From Gilichinskyi gelida (lineage in GTDB: Bacteria > Acidobacteriota > Thermoanaerobaculia > Gp7-AA8): a DNA stretch of 64,000 nt. Under the pieces are notes generated by a model. The model saw nothing but the letters and a program-made list of their open reading frames with translations. It did not search any database and was not told the origin of the DNA. Positions within the stretch are counted from its first letter, which is position 1, and each line of letters begins with the position of its first letter. Shown in pieces: positions 31,272 to 39,274 of this stretch. The DNA is taken from positions 310,001-374,000 of the forward strand of contig JBBPII010000003.1 of assembly GCA_038040385.1 (NCBI GenBank), given 5' to 3'. Position numbers and translations under genes: made by a program.

Positions 31272-32884
31272 AGGCGTTCGCAGTTGGCCGTTGGCTGTTG
31301 GCCGTGGCTCTGTTGATTGCCGGGTGCGCGACGGTCCCCAAACCGGCGCCGCTCGATCTCAAGATCGTCAACGCCCGCATCCTCGACGGTACTGGCGCGC
31401 CGTGGTACCGCGGCAGCATCGGCGTCCGCGGCGACACGATCGTTTCCATCGGCGATCTCTCCAACGCCCCCGCCACCGCCACCATCGACGCCCGCGACAG
31501 CGTCGTCGCTCCCGGCTTCATCGATCTCCTCGGGCAATCGCAGCAGGGCCTCTTCGCTGATCCGCACCTCGAGGCGAAGGTCCGCCAGGGCGTGACCACC
31601 GAGGTGACGGGCGAAGGGTCGTCGCCCGGGCCGTCGAAGCGATACCCGCGGCTGGCCGATTATTTCGACGCGGTGACGAAGAACGGCACGGCGCTCAACT
31701 TCGCGCTGTTCGTCGGCGCGTCGAACCCGCGAGAACTGATCATCGGCGACGTCAACCGGCAGCCGACGGCCGACGAGATGCGGGAGATGGAGCGGATCAT
31801 CGATCAGGCCATGCGCGACGGCGCCATCGGCATCTCCACCTCGCTGATCTACCTCCCGGCGATGTACTCGACGACCGAGGAGATCGTCAATCTGGCGAAG
31901 GTGGCGGCGCGCTACGGCGGCGTCTACTTCAGCCACATCCGCGACGAGGGCGAGGGGATGGACAGCGCGCTCGACGAGTTCTTCCGCATCGCGCGCGAGG
32001 CGAACATCCCGTCGAACATCTGGCACATGAAGGCCAGCGGCCCGCCGAGCTGGGGACGGATGCCGCACATCGTGGAGCGCGTCAACGAGGCACGGGCGCA
32101 GGGGCTGGACATCGCCGGCAACGTCTATCCGTACGCCGCATCGTCGACGTCGCTCTCCACGCTCATCCCCGACTGGGCGATGGAGGGCGGCTACGTGGAG
32201 ATGAAGAAGCGCCTCGCCGATCCCGCGCAACGCGCCAGGATTGCCGAGGGACTGCGCGCGGAGCTGGCGAAACGGCGCGAGAAGGGCATCTTCGTCACCC
32301 GCACCGGCACCGCCGCGCTGGCGCAATACGACAAGAAATTCGTGGAGGAGATCGCCGCCGGCATGAACCTGCCTGCCGACGAGACGCTGATGCGCCTGTT
32401 TGCCGAGACCGAGGGCTCGCCCGGCGTGATCTTCTTCTCCATGAACGAAGCGGACGTGCAGACCGCGCTGCGACAGCCGTGGGTGTCGATCGGCGCCGAC
32501 TCGGGGAATCCGTCGCCGAAGTCGCGCGCCGAGCAGACGGGCGTGCACCCCCGCGCGTACGGCACGTTCCCGCGCGTGATGGGCCACTACGTCCGCGACG
32601 AGCATCTCTTCACGCTGGAGGAGGCGGTACGCAAGGCCACCTCGCAAGCCGCCGCCCGCGTCAACATCCATGACCGCGGGATCTTGCGTCCCGGCATGAA
32701 GGCGGACATCATCGTCTTCGACCCCGACAAGATCCGCGACGTGGCGACGTTCGAAGACCCGCACCGGTTCAGCGAAGGCGTCAGCGACGTGATCGTGAAT
32801 GGGGTTCCCGTTTTGCGCGACGGCGCGATCACCGACGCATTGCCGGGGCGGATTTTGCGGGGGCGAGGATGGAACGCCCAATGA
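31268..32884 (+). CDS. N-acyl-D-amino-acid deacylase-like amidohydrolase lipoprotein
   Basis: A 538-aa protein with a lipobox (LLIAGC, Cys20), so predicted to be anchored in the envelope. The rest is the amidohydrolase fold of D-aminoacylase/dihydroorotase-type enzymes: LKIVNARILDGTG, a metal-binding region starting PGFIDLLGQSQQG (where HxH would be expected; here G-Q-S-Q, so one metal site may be absent), GISTSLIYLP, YFSHIRDEG, GADSGNPSPK and the late HPRAYGTFPRV. It releases D-amino acids from N-acyl derivatives by family knowledge. It is coupled to lysA upstream and an amino-acid permease downstream. Confidence 0.85.
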   Translation: MKAFAVGRWLLAVALLIAGCATVPKPAPLDLKIVNARILDGTGAPWYRGSIGVRGDTIVSIGDLSNAPATATIDARDSVVAPGFIDLLGQSQQGLFADPHLEAKVRQGVTTEVTGEGSSPGPSKRYPRLADYFDAVTKNGTALNFALFVGASNPRELIIGDVNRQPTADEMREMERIIDQAMRDGAIGISTSLIYLPAMYSTTEEIVNLAKVAARYGGVYFSHIRDEGEGMDSALDEFFRIAREANIPSNIWHMKASGPPSWGRMPHIVERVNEARAQGLDIAGNVYPYAASSTSLSTLIPDWAMEGGYVEMKKRLADPAQRARIAEGLRAELAKRREKGIFVTRTGTAALAQYDKKFVEEIAAGMNLPADETLMRLFAETEGSPGVIFFSMNEADVQTALRQPWVSIGADSGNPSPKSRAEQTGVHPRAYGTFPRVMGHYVRDEHLFTLEEAVRKATSQAAARVNIHDRGILRPGMKADIIVFDPDKIRDVATFEDPHRFSEGVSDVIVNGVPVLRDGAITDALPGRILRGRGWNAQ

Positions 32885-34140
32885 CCGAGCAAACCGCGAA
32901 ACTCGTCCGCACCGTCGGCTTCTGGGGCCTGGTCGCCATGTGCATCAACGCCGTGGTGGGCTCCGGCGTCTTTCTCCTCCCCACCGAGTCGTACAAGCTC
33001 CTCGGCCCCTTTTCACTGTGGGCGCCGCTGATCTTCGCTCTGCCGGTGTTCGTCCTGGTGCTCTGCTTCGCCGAGGCGGCGAGCCACTTCAGCGAGCCGG
33101 GCGGGGCGTACTTGTACGCGCGGACGGCATTCGGAGACTTCGTGGGATTCGAGACCGGGTGGATGAACTGGCTGGCGCGCGTCACTTCGCTCGCCTCTCT
33201 GACCAACGGCTTCGTGATCTCGCTGGCGCGGCTCTTTCCGGAGCTTGGCACAGGCGCATGGCGGGTGGCGATCATCATCGGGACCATCGCCATCCTGGCG
33301 GCGATCCACATCATCGGCGTGAAGTACGGCGCGGCGTCGATCTACGTCTTCACCTTCGGGAAGCTGGTGCCGCTGGTGGGCTTCATCGTCGTGGCGCTGA
33401 TCGCCTGGCGCCACAATCCGATCCCCGATTCGCTCCACTTGCCGGGACCGGGCACCGACTGGAGCGCGGCAGCGCTGTTCATGCTGTTCGCCTACGCCGG
33501 CTTCGAGAACATGGGCGTGCCGGCCGGCGAATACCGCAACCCGCGCAAGGAGCTGCCGCGCGCGCTGCTGGTGGGCATCCTGGCCATCGCCGCGATCTAC
33601 GTGCTGGCGCAGCTCGGGGCGATGTCGGCGCTGCCCGATCTGTCGAAGACGAGCACGCCGATCGCCGACGCCGCGGCGGTGCTGGTCGGCGGCATCGGCG
33701 CGGTGATCGTCACCCTCGGCGCCCTGATGTCGATGGCCGGCACGAACTCCGGCACGGTGCTGGAAGGCTCGCGCATGCTGTACGCGCTGTCGCTCGACCG
33801 CCCGCGTCTGCGCGCGGTGAGCTGGGTGCATCCGCGCTTCCGGACGCCCGTGGTGGCGATCGCCATCCACGTCGCATTTGCTACCGCCCTGGCCCTCGGC
33901 GGCACGTTCGCCAAACTGGCGATGATGTCGGCGGTGGCGCGCTTGACGACGTATCTCTTCACCTGCGCCGCCCTCCCGCGCCTCGGCAACGCAACTCCCT
34001 GGCGCATCACCCTTGCCATCCTCGGCACGGTGATCTCGCTGGCGCTCTTCTTCACGCTCAGCAAGTTCAACTTCCTGGCCGCGGCGATCGCGCTGGCGGT
34101 GGGGGCGTTGATCTGGCTCGCGTCGGGCGGACGCCGCTAG
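32881..34140 (+). CDS. APC-family amino-acid permease
   Basis: A 419-aa, about 12-helix inner-membrane transporter. The N-terminal VGFWGLVAMCINAVVGSGVFLLP is the APC helix 1 Gly-rich unwound motif, and YAGFENMGVPAGEYRNP is the helix 6 region. The start at 32881 overlaps the deacylase stop (ATGA). Context suggests uptake of (D-)amino acids freed by the adjacent lipoprotein; this is inference. It overlaps the convergent patatin gene by 4 bp. Confidence 0.88.
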   Translation: MTEQTAKLVRTVGFWGLVAMCINAVVGSGVFLLPTESYKLLGPFSLWAPLIFALPVFVLVLCFAEAASHFSEPGGAYLYARTAFGDFVGFETGWMNWLARVTSLASLTNGFVISLARLFPELGTGAWRVAIIIGTIAILAAIHIIGVKYGAASIYVFTFGKLVPLVGFIVVALIAWRHNPIPDSLHLPGPGTDWSAAALFMLFAYAGFENMGVPAGEYRNPRKELPRALLVGILAIAAIYVLAQLGAMSALPDLSKTSTPIADAAAVLVGGIGAVIVTLGALMSMAGTNSGTVLEGSRMLYALSLDRPRLRAVSWVHPRFRTPVVAIAIHVAFATALALGGTFAKLAMMSAVARLTTYLFTCAALPRLGNATPWRITLAILGTVISLALFFTLSKFNFLAAAIALAVGALIWLASGGRR

Positions 34141-35552
34141 GGTCGTGGCGGCGGCACCGAACCGCAGACCGCGACCGGCATCGGATTCTTGACCGGATCG
34201 ACGTCGTGCATGAAGCGCTGGAAGCAGGGATCCTGGTGCAGGAGCAGGTCGGCGGCTTTCTTCAGGCCGTCGAGCTGCGTCTGCGTGAGCGCATTGAAGC
34301 TCGTGCCGATGCCGTTGACGGTGTCGCGAAGGTCCTTGTCGGCGATGAGCGGGAAGGTGATGAGTACCGGATAGTACGTGGTATCGAGTCCTCGGAGCCC
34401 CTTGACGGTCGAGAGAAGCAACTGAATGCTGTCGAACGAGTAGTTGTCCATCGGCGCGCCGACCGCGGCGCCGAGCACTTTGGGGAGCTTCGGTTCCGGC
34501 TGGTGGTGATCGATGGTCATCGGTCCCTGCGCTCCGGCGTTCACCACCACGAACAACATCCGCTTGATGCTGCCGGCATTCGTCAGGGGCAGGAGTGTGA
34601 ATCCGCCGATGCCTTTCTGCCTGTCGAACGGTACGAAGGTGTCGGTGGATTCGATGGCGTGCAGCGGCGCCCGAAGGCCGATGTTATCCGTGATGCCGCC
34701 GTCCATCAGATGCAGGTACTTTCTCTCCGGATTGAGATATCCCTCCAGCTCGGAGAGGTACCGCGCTCGTGACGGGTTGGTGTACACGCTGTTCCGCGCG
34801 GTCGGCACCCACTCGGGGTCGCGGTAGCCGCAAACGTCACGGCCGTATTTGTTGACGATCAGCGGCGGCAGCGCCACCGGGAAATCGGAGGAGGCGGCAA
34901 CCGCACGGGCGAGGTGGATCGTTCGGATATCGGAACAAATCGGATCGAAATTGTCCTGCGTCCACTCGAACCGCACGCCCATCTCCAGCTCGGTCGAATT
35001 GATGATGACGAAGGGGCGGTTCTTTTCCTTCTGGATCGCCAAGAGGTCCGCGAAGGTCTTGCCGTGGAACACCTGCGCGTCGTACACCTCGGCGGCGACA
35101 TCAATTCGGTGGAAGTTCGGTGAGAAAAGCAGTTTCAACAAATTGCTCGGAGTGAAGAAGGCCGTATGGATCAGGTCTGTTTGAATCGGCCTGGTGAGGA
35201 AGGTCCTTTCAAAGTCGGCGAGCATCTCGTCGCCGCGAAGGGCGTAGTCCATCGAGGCGAACGATCCGCCCGATACCGAGGAGATCACGCGCACGTGCTG
35301 CAGGAGCGAGCTGCCGTCGGCGAGCTTCGTCGCCTCCAGTTGCTTCAGGATGGCGTAGGAGAGGCCCGCCGCGCGCGTGCCGCCTCCGGAAAACGTGAGG
35401 ATCACGAAGGTCTCGTTGTTGTTGGAGGCGGGCAACGAGGTCGTGGCCCAGCGGTAACCCTGTGTGATGTCGATCCGCTCCAGCTTCGGATTGACGGGAT
35501 AGTGCGCGCAGGCGGCAGCGAGTAGGAGAGCGGCGGCGAAGAGGCGTCGCAT
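34137..35552 (-). CDS. Patatin-like phospholipase lipoprotein
   Basis: A 471-aa lipoprotein (lipobox LLAAAC, Cys15) with a patatin catalytic core. The oxyanion loop is FSGGGTRA (about 54-61), the nucleophile is S94 in SSVSGGSFAS, and the dyad Asp is in MDGGITDN. This is a Ser-Asp lipid acyl hydrolase, likely acting on envelope phospholipids. The ATG at 35552 is chosen because it begins the signal peptide (MRRLFAAALLLAAAC) and lies 1 nt after the stop of the PEGA-like mini-gene. It is last in the run spmA, spmB, two mini-genes, patatin. Confidence 0.88.
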   Translation of the reverse strand: MRRLFAAALLLAAACAHYPVNPKLERIDITQGYRWATTSLPASNNNETFVILTFSGGGTRAAGLSYAILKQLEATKLADGSSLLQHVRVISSVSGGSFASMDYALRGDEMLADFERTFLTRPIQTDLIHTAFFTPSNLLKLLFSPNFHRIDVAAEVYDAQVFHGKTFADLLAIQKEKNRPFVIINSTELEMGVRFEWTQDNFDPICSDIRTIHLARAVAASSDFPVALPPLIVNKYGRDVCGYRDPEWVPTARNSVYTNPSRARYLSELEGYLNPERKYLHLMDGGITDNIGLRAPLHAIESTDTFVPFDRQKGIGGFTLLPLTNAGSIKRMLFVVVNAGAQGPMTIDHHQPEPKLPKVLGAAVGAPMDNYSFDSIQLLLSTVKGLRGLDTTYYPVLITFPLIADKDLRDTVNGIGTSFNALTQTQLDGLKKAADLLLHQDPCFQRFMHDVDPVKNPMPVAVCGSVPPPRP

Positions 35553-35553
35553 G

Positions 35554-35769
35554 TCAGACCTTGCCGAAGACGATCGGGAATGGATCGTCGATGGTGCTGC
35601 CGACGATCTGTTTGGTGATGGATTTCGGCGCGTAGTTATTGCCATCGCCGAGGTCGAAGATGTGCTCGCCGGTCTCGACGATCATTTTCTTGTTTGTGAT
35701 CCCGCACTTCGTTCCGTCCACGTAAACGTCTGCGTCGCCGTCGAAAGTCACCAGCACGAATTCGTTCAT
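35554..35769 (-). CDS. PEGA-like single-domain mini-protein (intact copy)
   Basis: A 71-aa protein without signal peptide: MNEFVLVTFDGDADVYVDGT, then CGITNKKMIVETGEHIFDLG and a C-terminal strand ending PIVFGKV. The VDG...G.T...L..G.H...L pattern matches a lone PEGA-type beta-sandwich. A diverged paralog lies just upstream (35802-36032). It has its own TACACT box 9 nt before the ATG and ends 1 nt before the patatin start, so may be co-expressed with it. Function unknown. Confidence 0.7.
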   Translation of the reverse strand: MNEFVLVTFDGDADVYVDGTKCGITNKKMIVETGEHIFDLGDGNNYAPKSITKQIVGSTIDDPFPIVFGKV

Positions 35770-35778
35770 ATGTCTTGG

Positions 35779-35784
35779 AGTGTA
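35779..35784 (-). promoter_or_regulatory. Leaderless -10 box of the PEGA-like mini-gene
   Basis: TACACT on the minus strand, 9 nt before the ATG at 35769. Confidence 0.45.
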
Positions 35785-35801
35785 CTCGCTGCGCCTTTTC
35801 C

Positions 35802-36032
35802 CTACCCGAGCTTTCTCATGCGAGCGTGAAGACCAGGATCATCGGCATCTCCTTGATGGTGAACGAACACCGTCACCGGCATCGGAGGCGAGATGTAGTT
35901 CTGCGCGCCGCCAAGGGTGATGGTGTGGCTTCCGAGCAGAACGCTCATGAGCTGGTTCGTCGTTCCGCAGATCGTGCCGTCGACGAGAACGTCACGCGCT
36001 TCGGGGAAGGTGACTACGATCCACTGGTGCAT
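35802..36032 (-). CDS. PEGA-like mini-protein paralog, probably frameshifted near its 3' end
   Basis: As read, 76 aa: MHQWIVVTFPEARDVLVDGT, CGTTNQLMSVLLGSHTITLG, then PVTVFVHHQGDADDPGLHA and a basic tail. From around 35864-35872 the other frame reads FTIKEMPMILVFTLA-stop. This looks like the closing beta-strand of the paralog (DPFPIVFGKV) and ends cleanly at a TGA. A one-base insertion is therefore likely, either real decay or sequencing error. The start follows the spmB stop by 8 nt with a GGAAGG SD, so it is in the spm operon. Confidence 0.6.
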   Translation of the reverse strand: MHQWIVVTFPEARDVLVDGTICGTTNQLMSVLLGSHTITLGGAQNYISPPMPVTVFVHHQGDADDPGLHARMRKLG

Positions 36033-36040
36033 ACGCCTTC

Positions 36041-36577
36041 CTACCCGAACATCCAGGTGCACACCGCCACCGCCACGATCGCGGCGACGGCATCGCCTAC
36101 CAGCCCGGCCGGAATGGCGTGCCGTGTCTTCTTCACCCCGATTGCGCCGAAGTAGACGGCGAGGACGTAGAAGAGGGTCTCCGAGCTGCCGTAGAGCGTC
36201 GCGGCCATCCGCCCGATCAGGGAGTCGGCGCCGTAGCGGTTGATCATGTCGGTCGACAACGCGAGCGAGCCGCTGCCGGAGAGCGTGCGCAGGATGGCCA
36301 GCGGGAAGAGCTCCGCGGGAAAGCCGAGGGCGGTCATCGCCGGGCGCAGCGCGTTGGTCAGCATGTCCATGGCCCCCGAGGCGCGGAACATGCCGATGGC
36401 CACCAGGATCCCCACCAGGAAGGGGATGATGCGGATGGCGACCTGGAAGCCTTCCTTCGCCCCTTCGATGAAGACGTCGTAGACCTTGATCTTCTTGAAC
36501 AACCCGACCAGCGGGATGCCGACCAGGAGGACGGGGATGGCCCAGAGGGAGATTCCTTGCAGGATCTCGCGGATCAT
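36041..36577 (-). CDS. spmB: SpmB-like nucleoside-recognition (Gate) membrane protein
   Basis: A 178-aa polytopic membrane protein of the Gate/nucleoside-recognition family. IRIIPFLVGILVAIGMFRASGAMD, LRTLSGSGSLALSTDM and GSSETLFYVLAVYFGAIGVKKTRHA match SpmB. In endospore formers SpmA/SpmB contribute to spore core dehydration; a transport role is inferred elsewhere. Its start overlaps the spmA stop by 4 nt. No other sporulation genes are seen here. Confidence 0.9.
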   Translation of the reverse strand: MIREILQGISLWAIPVLLVGIPLVGLFKKIKVYDVFIEGAKEGFQVAIRIIPFLVGILVAIGMFRASGAMDMLTNALRPAMTALGFPAELFPLAILRTLSGSGSLALSTDMINRYGADSLIGRMAATLYGSSETLFYVLAVYFGAIGVKKTRHAIPAGLVGDAVAAIVAVAVCTWMFG

Positions 36578-37206
36578 CGGCTTTCCTCCTCGGAAGGCGG
36601 CGGGTTGAAGCCCGCCGCTCCACTTCGCACCGGAAAGAAGCGCTGGAGGATTTTAGCTGTAGTAACGGCTGCTATAGCGCCGGAGAAGGTGGCGATGATG
36701 GTGGTGGGAATGATCACCGTCGGCGACTTCGAGCCGGCGGCGGCGAGTACGCCGATGATCGTCGCCGGGATGAATTGGATGCCGCTGGTGTTGAGGGCCA
36801 TGAAGGTCACCATGGCATTCGACGCGGTGTCCTTCTCCGGATTCAGCGTCTGCAGCTCCTCCATCGCCTTGATGCCCAGCGGCGTGGCGGCGTTGGAAAG
36901 CCCGAGCATGTTCGCCGCGACGTTCAGGATCATCGCGCCGATGGCCGGGTGCTCGGGCGGGATCTCCGGGAAGAGCAGTCGGCTGAATGGCCGCAGCGCG
37001 CGGCCGAGCATGGAGACCAGGCCGGCCTTCTCGGCGACGCGCATGATCCCCAGCCAGAGGGTCATGATGCCCACCAGGCCGAGGGAGATTTCCACGGCCG
37101 TTCTCGCCGAGTCGACGGAGGCCTTGGTCACCGCCGCCGCGCTGCCGGTGAAGATGGCCACGAGTAAAGCGATGGCCATGAGCCCGAACCAGATGTAGTT
37201 CAGCAT
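36574..37206 (-). CDS. spmA: SpmA-like nucleoside-recognition (Gate) membrane protein
   Basis: A 210-aa membrane protein. MLNYIWFGLMAIALLVAIFTG opens the first helix; GLVGIMTLWLGIMRVAEKAG and NVAANMLGLSNAATPLGIKAMEELQ are SpmA hallmarks. The last residues (AAGFNPPPSEEESR) are encoded by a small dispersed palindrome (36597-36618), so the C-terminus appears remodelled by repeat insertion. It is first gene of the operon, with TACCAT 7 nt before the ATG. It pairs with SpmB as a likely hetero-oligomer. Confidence 0.9.
   Translation of the reverse strand: MLNYIWFGLMAIALLVAIFTGSAAAVTKASVDSARTAVEISLGLVGIMTLWLGIMRVAEKAGLVSMLGRALRPFSRLLFPEIPPEHPAIGAMILNVAANMLGLSNAATPLGIKAMEELQTLNPEKDTASNAMVTFMALNTSGIQFIPATIIGVLAAAGSKSPTVIIPTTIIATFSGAIAAVTTAKILQRFFPVRSGAAGFNPPPSEEESR
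36597..36618. repeat. Family D palindrome inside the spmA 3' end
   Basis: GCGGCGGG, loop TTGAAG, CCCGCCGC. Related to the GGGCTGAAGCCC element at 59684. Here it is translated as Ala-Ala-Gly-Phe-Asn-Pro-Pro-Pro. Confidence 0.7.
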
Positions 37207-37213
37207 GCGAGCG

Positions 37214-37223
37214 ATGGTAGCGT
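37214..37223. promoter_or_regulatory. Overlapping divergent leaderless promoters (spmA / 37230 gene)
   Basis: Minus strand TACCAT (37214-37219) ends 7 nt before the spmA ATG. Plus strand TAGCGT (37218-37223) ends 6 nt before the ATG at 37230. Only 23 bp separate the two starts. Confidence 0.45.
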
Positions 37224-37229
37224 AAGACG

Positions 37230-39188
37230 ATGCGCCGGCTGCCGCTCCTGATGCTGCTTCTCGCCGCGTGCGGGAGGCCGCACGCCGAGCAGCCCTCCCC
37301 CGCCCCCCGCCCCTCGATCCTGCTCGTCACCCTCGACACCACCCGCGCCGACGCCGTCGGCCCTGAGCAGAGCAACGCGGAGACTCCGGCGTACAACGCG
37401 CTGGCCGGGCGCGCCTTGCGCTTCCGCTACGCGTACGCCACGGTGCCGCAGACCCTTCCCTCGCACGGTTCGATGCTGACCGGCCTCTACCCCGCCGGCC
37501 ACGGCGTGCACGAGAACGGGCGGTACTTTTCCGACCGCGTCCCGATGCTGGCGGCGAAGCTGAAGGAGGCGGGCTACGCGACGGGCGCGTTCGTCTCGGC
37601 GTTCGCCGTCGCGCGCCGCTTCGGCCTCGGACGCGGGTTCGATGTCTACGACGACGAATTCGGCACCGATCGCGCCGAGCGCCCGGCGAACGAGACCACG
37701 GACCGCGCGATCGCGTGGCTCGACAAGCAAACGGGGCCTACGTTCGTCTGGGTCCACTACTACGATCCGCACTATCCATACACGCCGCCTGCGCCTTTCG
37801 TCGGCTACTACGGCGAGGTGGCGTTCATGGACCAGCAGCTCGGGCGGCTGGCGGAGGCGTTCGAGCGGCGCGCGAAGGGCCCCGCGGCGATCATCGTTGT
37901 CGCCGACCACGGCGAAGGCCTCGGCGAGCACGGCGAGCAGCAGCACGGCAACCTGCTCTATCAGTCGACGATGCAGGTGCCGCTGCTGGTCGCCGGGCCG
38001 GGCGCGAAGCCCGGCATCAGCGACGCGGCGGTCAGCACGCGCAGGATCTTTCACACCATCCTCGACTGGGCGGGCATCGACGCCACGAACAGCCTCCTGC
38101 GGCCGGCGGAGGAAGTCGTGGTCGGGGAGGCCATGAAGCCGTTCCTCGACTACGGCTGGCAGCCGCAGGTGATGGCGGTCGAGGGGCGCCTCAAGACGAT
38201 CTCCGCGGGAAAGATCGAGGTCTACGACGTCGTCGCCGATCCGAAGGAGTCCCACGACCTCGCCGGCCGCGCCGACATCCCCCGCACCGTGCGCGCGGCG
38301 CTGCAGGAGTACCCGATCCCGACCGGAGTTGAGGCGACGGCGCCCGCGAGCGCGGACACCGAGGAGGAGCGGCGCAAGCTGGCGAGCCTCGGGTATGTCG
38401 CCTCCACCGCCAAGCCGATCGTGCGCAAGGGCGCGCCGCGGCCCGCGGACATGGCGAAGCTCTTCCCGATCCTCGACCTGGCCGCCGGTCTCTTCGTGCG
38501 CGGCGAGTACACCAAGTCCATCGTGCTATTCGAGGAGATCGTCTCCGCCGATCCAACGAACCTCGACGCCATGCTGCGCCTGGCCACCGCCCACTCCTCG
38601 CTCGGCCACCACCGGCAGACGGTGGAGGCCTACACGCGCGCCCAGGCGATCGCCCCCGACTCCGCCGACGTCCGCACGTACCTCGGTCTGCATTACGCGC
38701 GCGGCAAGGATTGGGAGAAGGCCGTGCCGCTGCTCGAGCGGGTGGTGGCCGACGATCCTGATCGTCTGCCGGCGCTGGAAGGGCTAGCCACCGTTCGCGA
38801 GCGGCAGGGCCGCATCGAAGAGGCCATCCGCCTGCGCCAAAAGGTCTACACCATGCGCACGCCGAGCGCCGCCGAGCTGGCGCGCCTCGGTGAGATGGCC
38901 ATGGGCGTCGGGCAGACCGAAGCGGCGATTCAGGCGTTCCAGAAAGCGCCGGGCCACGATCTCCAGCTCGGCGTCCTCTACCTCGCCGCGCGGCGGTTCG
39001 AAGACGCCCGCTCCGCGCTCGACCGCGTACCTCCCACCCACACCGATTACCCGATGGCGCTCTTCAAGCGTGCGCAGGTGAGCGTGCTGTTGCACGAGCC
39101 GGATGCCGCGGCGCGCATCGACGCCGCGCGTAAGCACGCCAACGGAGTCACGCGCGAGCTGATCGAGAGGGAGCGGTTGTTCCGGTGA
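37230..39188 (+). CDS. Alkaline-phosphatase-superfamily (sulfatase-like) lipoprotein with TPR tail
   Basis: A 652-aa envelope lipoprotein (lipobox LAAC, Cys14). Residues about 28-330 form a sulfatase-type fold: metal Asp in TLDTTRAD, then VPQTLPSHGSMLTG, where the nucleophile position (first residue of the C/S-x-P-S-R-like motif) is Thr75 rather than Cys or Ser, and VADHGEGLGEHG for the second metal ligands. Thr nucleophiles occur in phosphoethanolamine/phosphoglycerol transferases and phosphodiesterases of this superfamily, so a formylglycine sulfatase is unlikely. The C-terminal ~250 residues are TPR helices. Substrate unknown. Confidence 0.82.
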   Translation: MRRLPLLMLLLAACGRPHAEQPSPAPRPSILLVTLDTTRADAVGPEQSNAETPAYNALAGRALRFRYAYATVPQTLPSHGSMLTGLYPAGHGVHENGRYFSDRVPMLAAKLKEAGYATGAFVSAFAVARRFGLGRGFDVYDDEFGTDRAERPANETTDRAIAWLDKQTGPTFVWVHYYDPHYPYTPPAPFVGYYGEVAFMDQQLGRLAEAFERRAKGPAAIIVVADHGEGLGEHGEQQHGNLLYQSTMQVPLLVAGPGAKPGISDAAVSTRRIFHTILDWAGIDATNSLLRPAEEVVVGEAMKPFLDYGWQPQVMAVEGRLKTISAGKIEVYDVVADPKESHDLAGRADIPRTVRAALQEYPIPTGVEATAPASADTEEERRKLASLGYVASTAKPIVRKGAPRPADMAKLFPILDLAAGLFVRGEYTKSIVLFEEIVSADPTNLDAMLRLATAHSSLGHHRQTVEAYTRAQAIAPDSADVRTYLGLHYARGKDWEKAVPLLERVVADDPDRLPALEGLATVRERQGRIEEAIRLRQKVYTMRTPSAAELARLGEMAMGVGQTEAAIQAFQKAPGHDLQLGVLYLAARRFEDARSALDRVPPTHTDYPMALFKRAQVSVLLHEPDAAARIDAARKHANGVTRELIERERLFR

Positions 39189-39191
39189 CGC

Positions 39192-39268
39192 CGTCATCCT
39201 GAGCCGCGAAGACGGCGAAGGATCTCAGCTCGCGTGAACTGAGATCCTTCGCTTCGCTCAGGATGACG
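39192..39268. repeat. Family C dispersed palindrome between convergent genes
   Basis: CGTCATCCTGAGC ... GAAGGATCTCA ... TGAGATCCTTCG ... GCTCAGGATGACG. It fills the 86-bp gap between the converging 37230 and TonB-receptor genes. Second copy at 6376. Confidence 0.88.
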
Positions 39269-39274
39269 AAAGGA

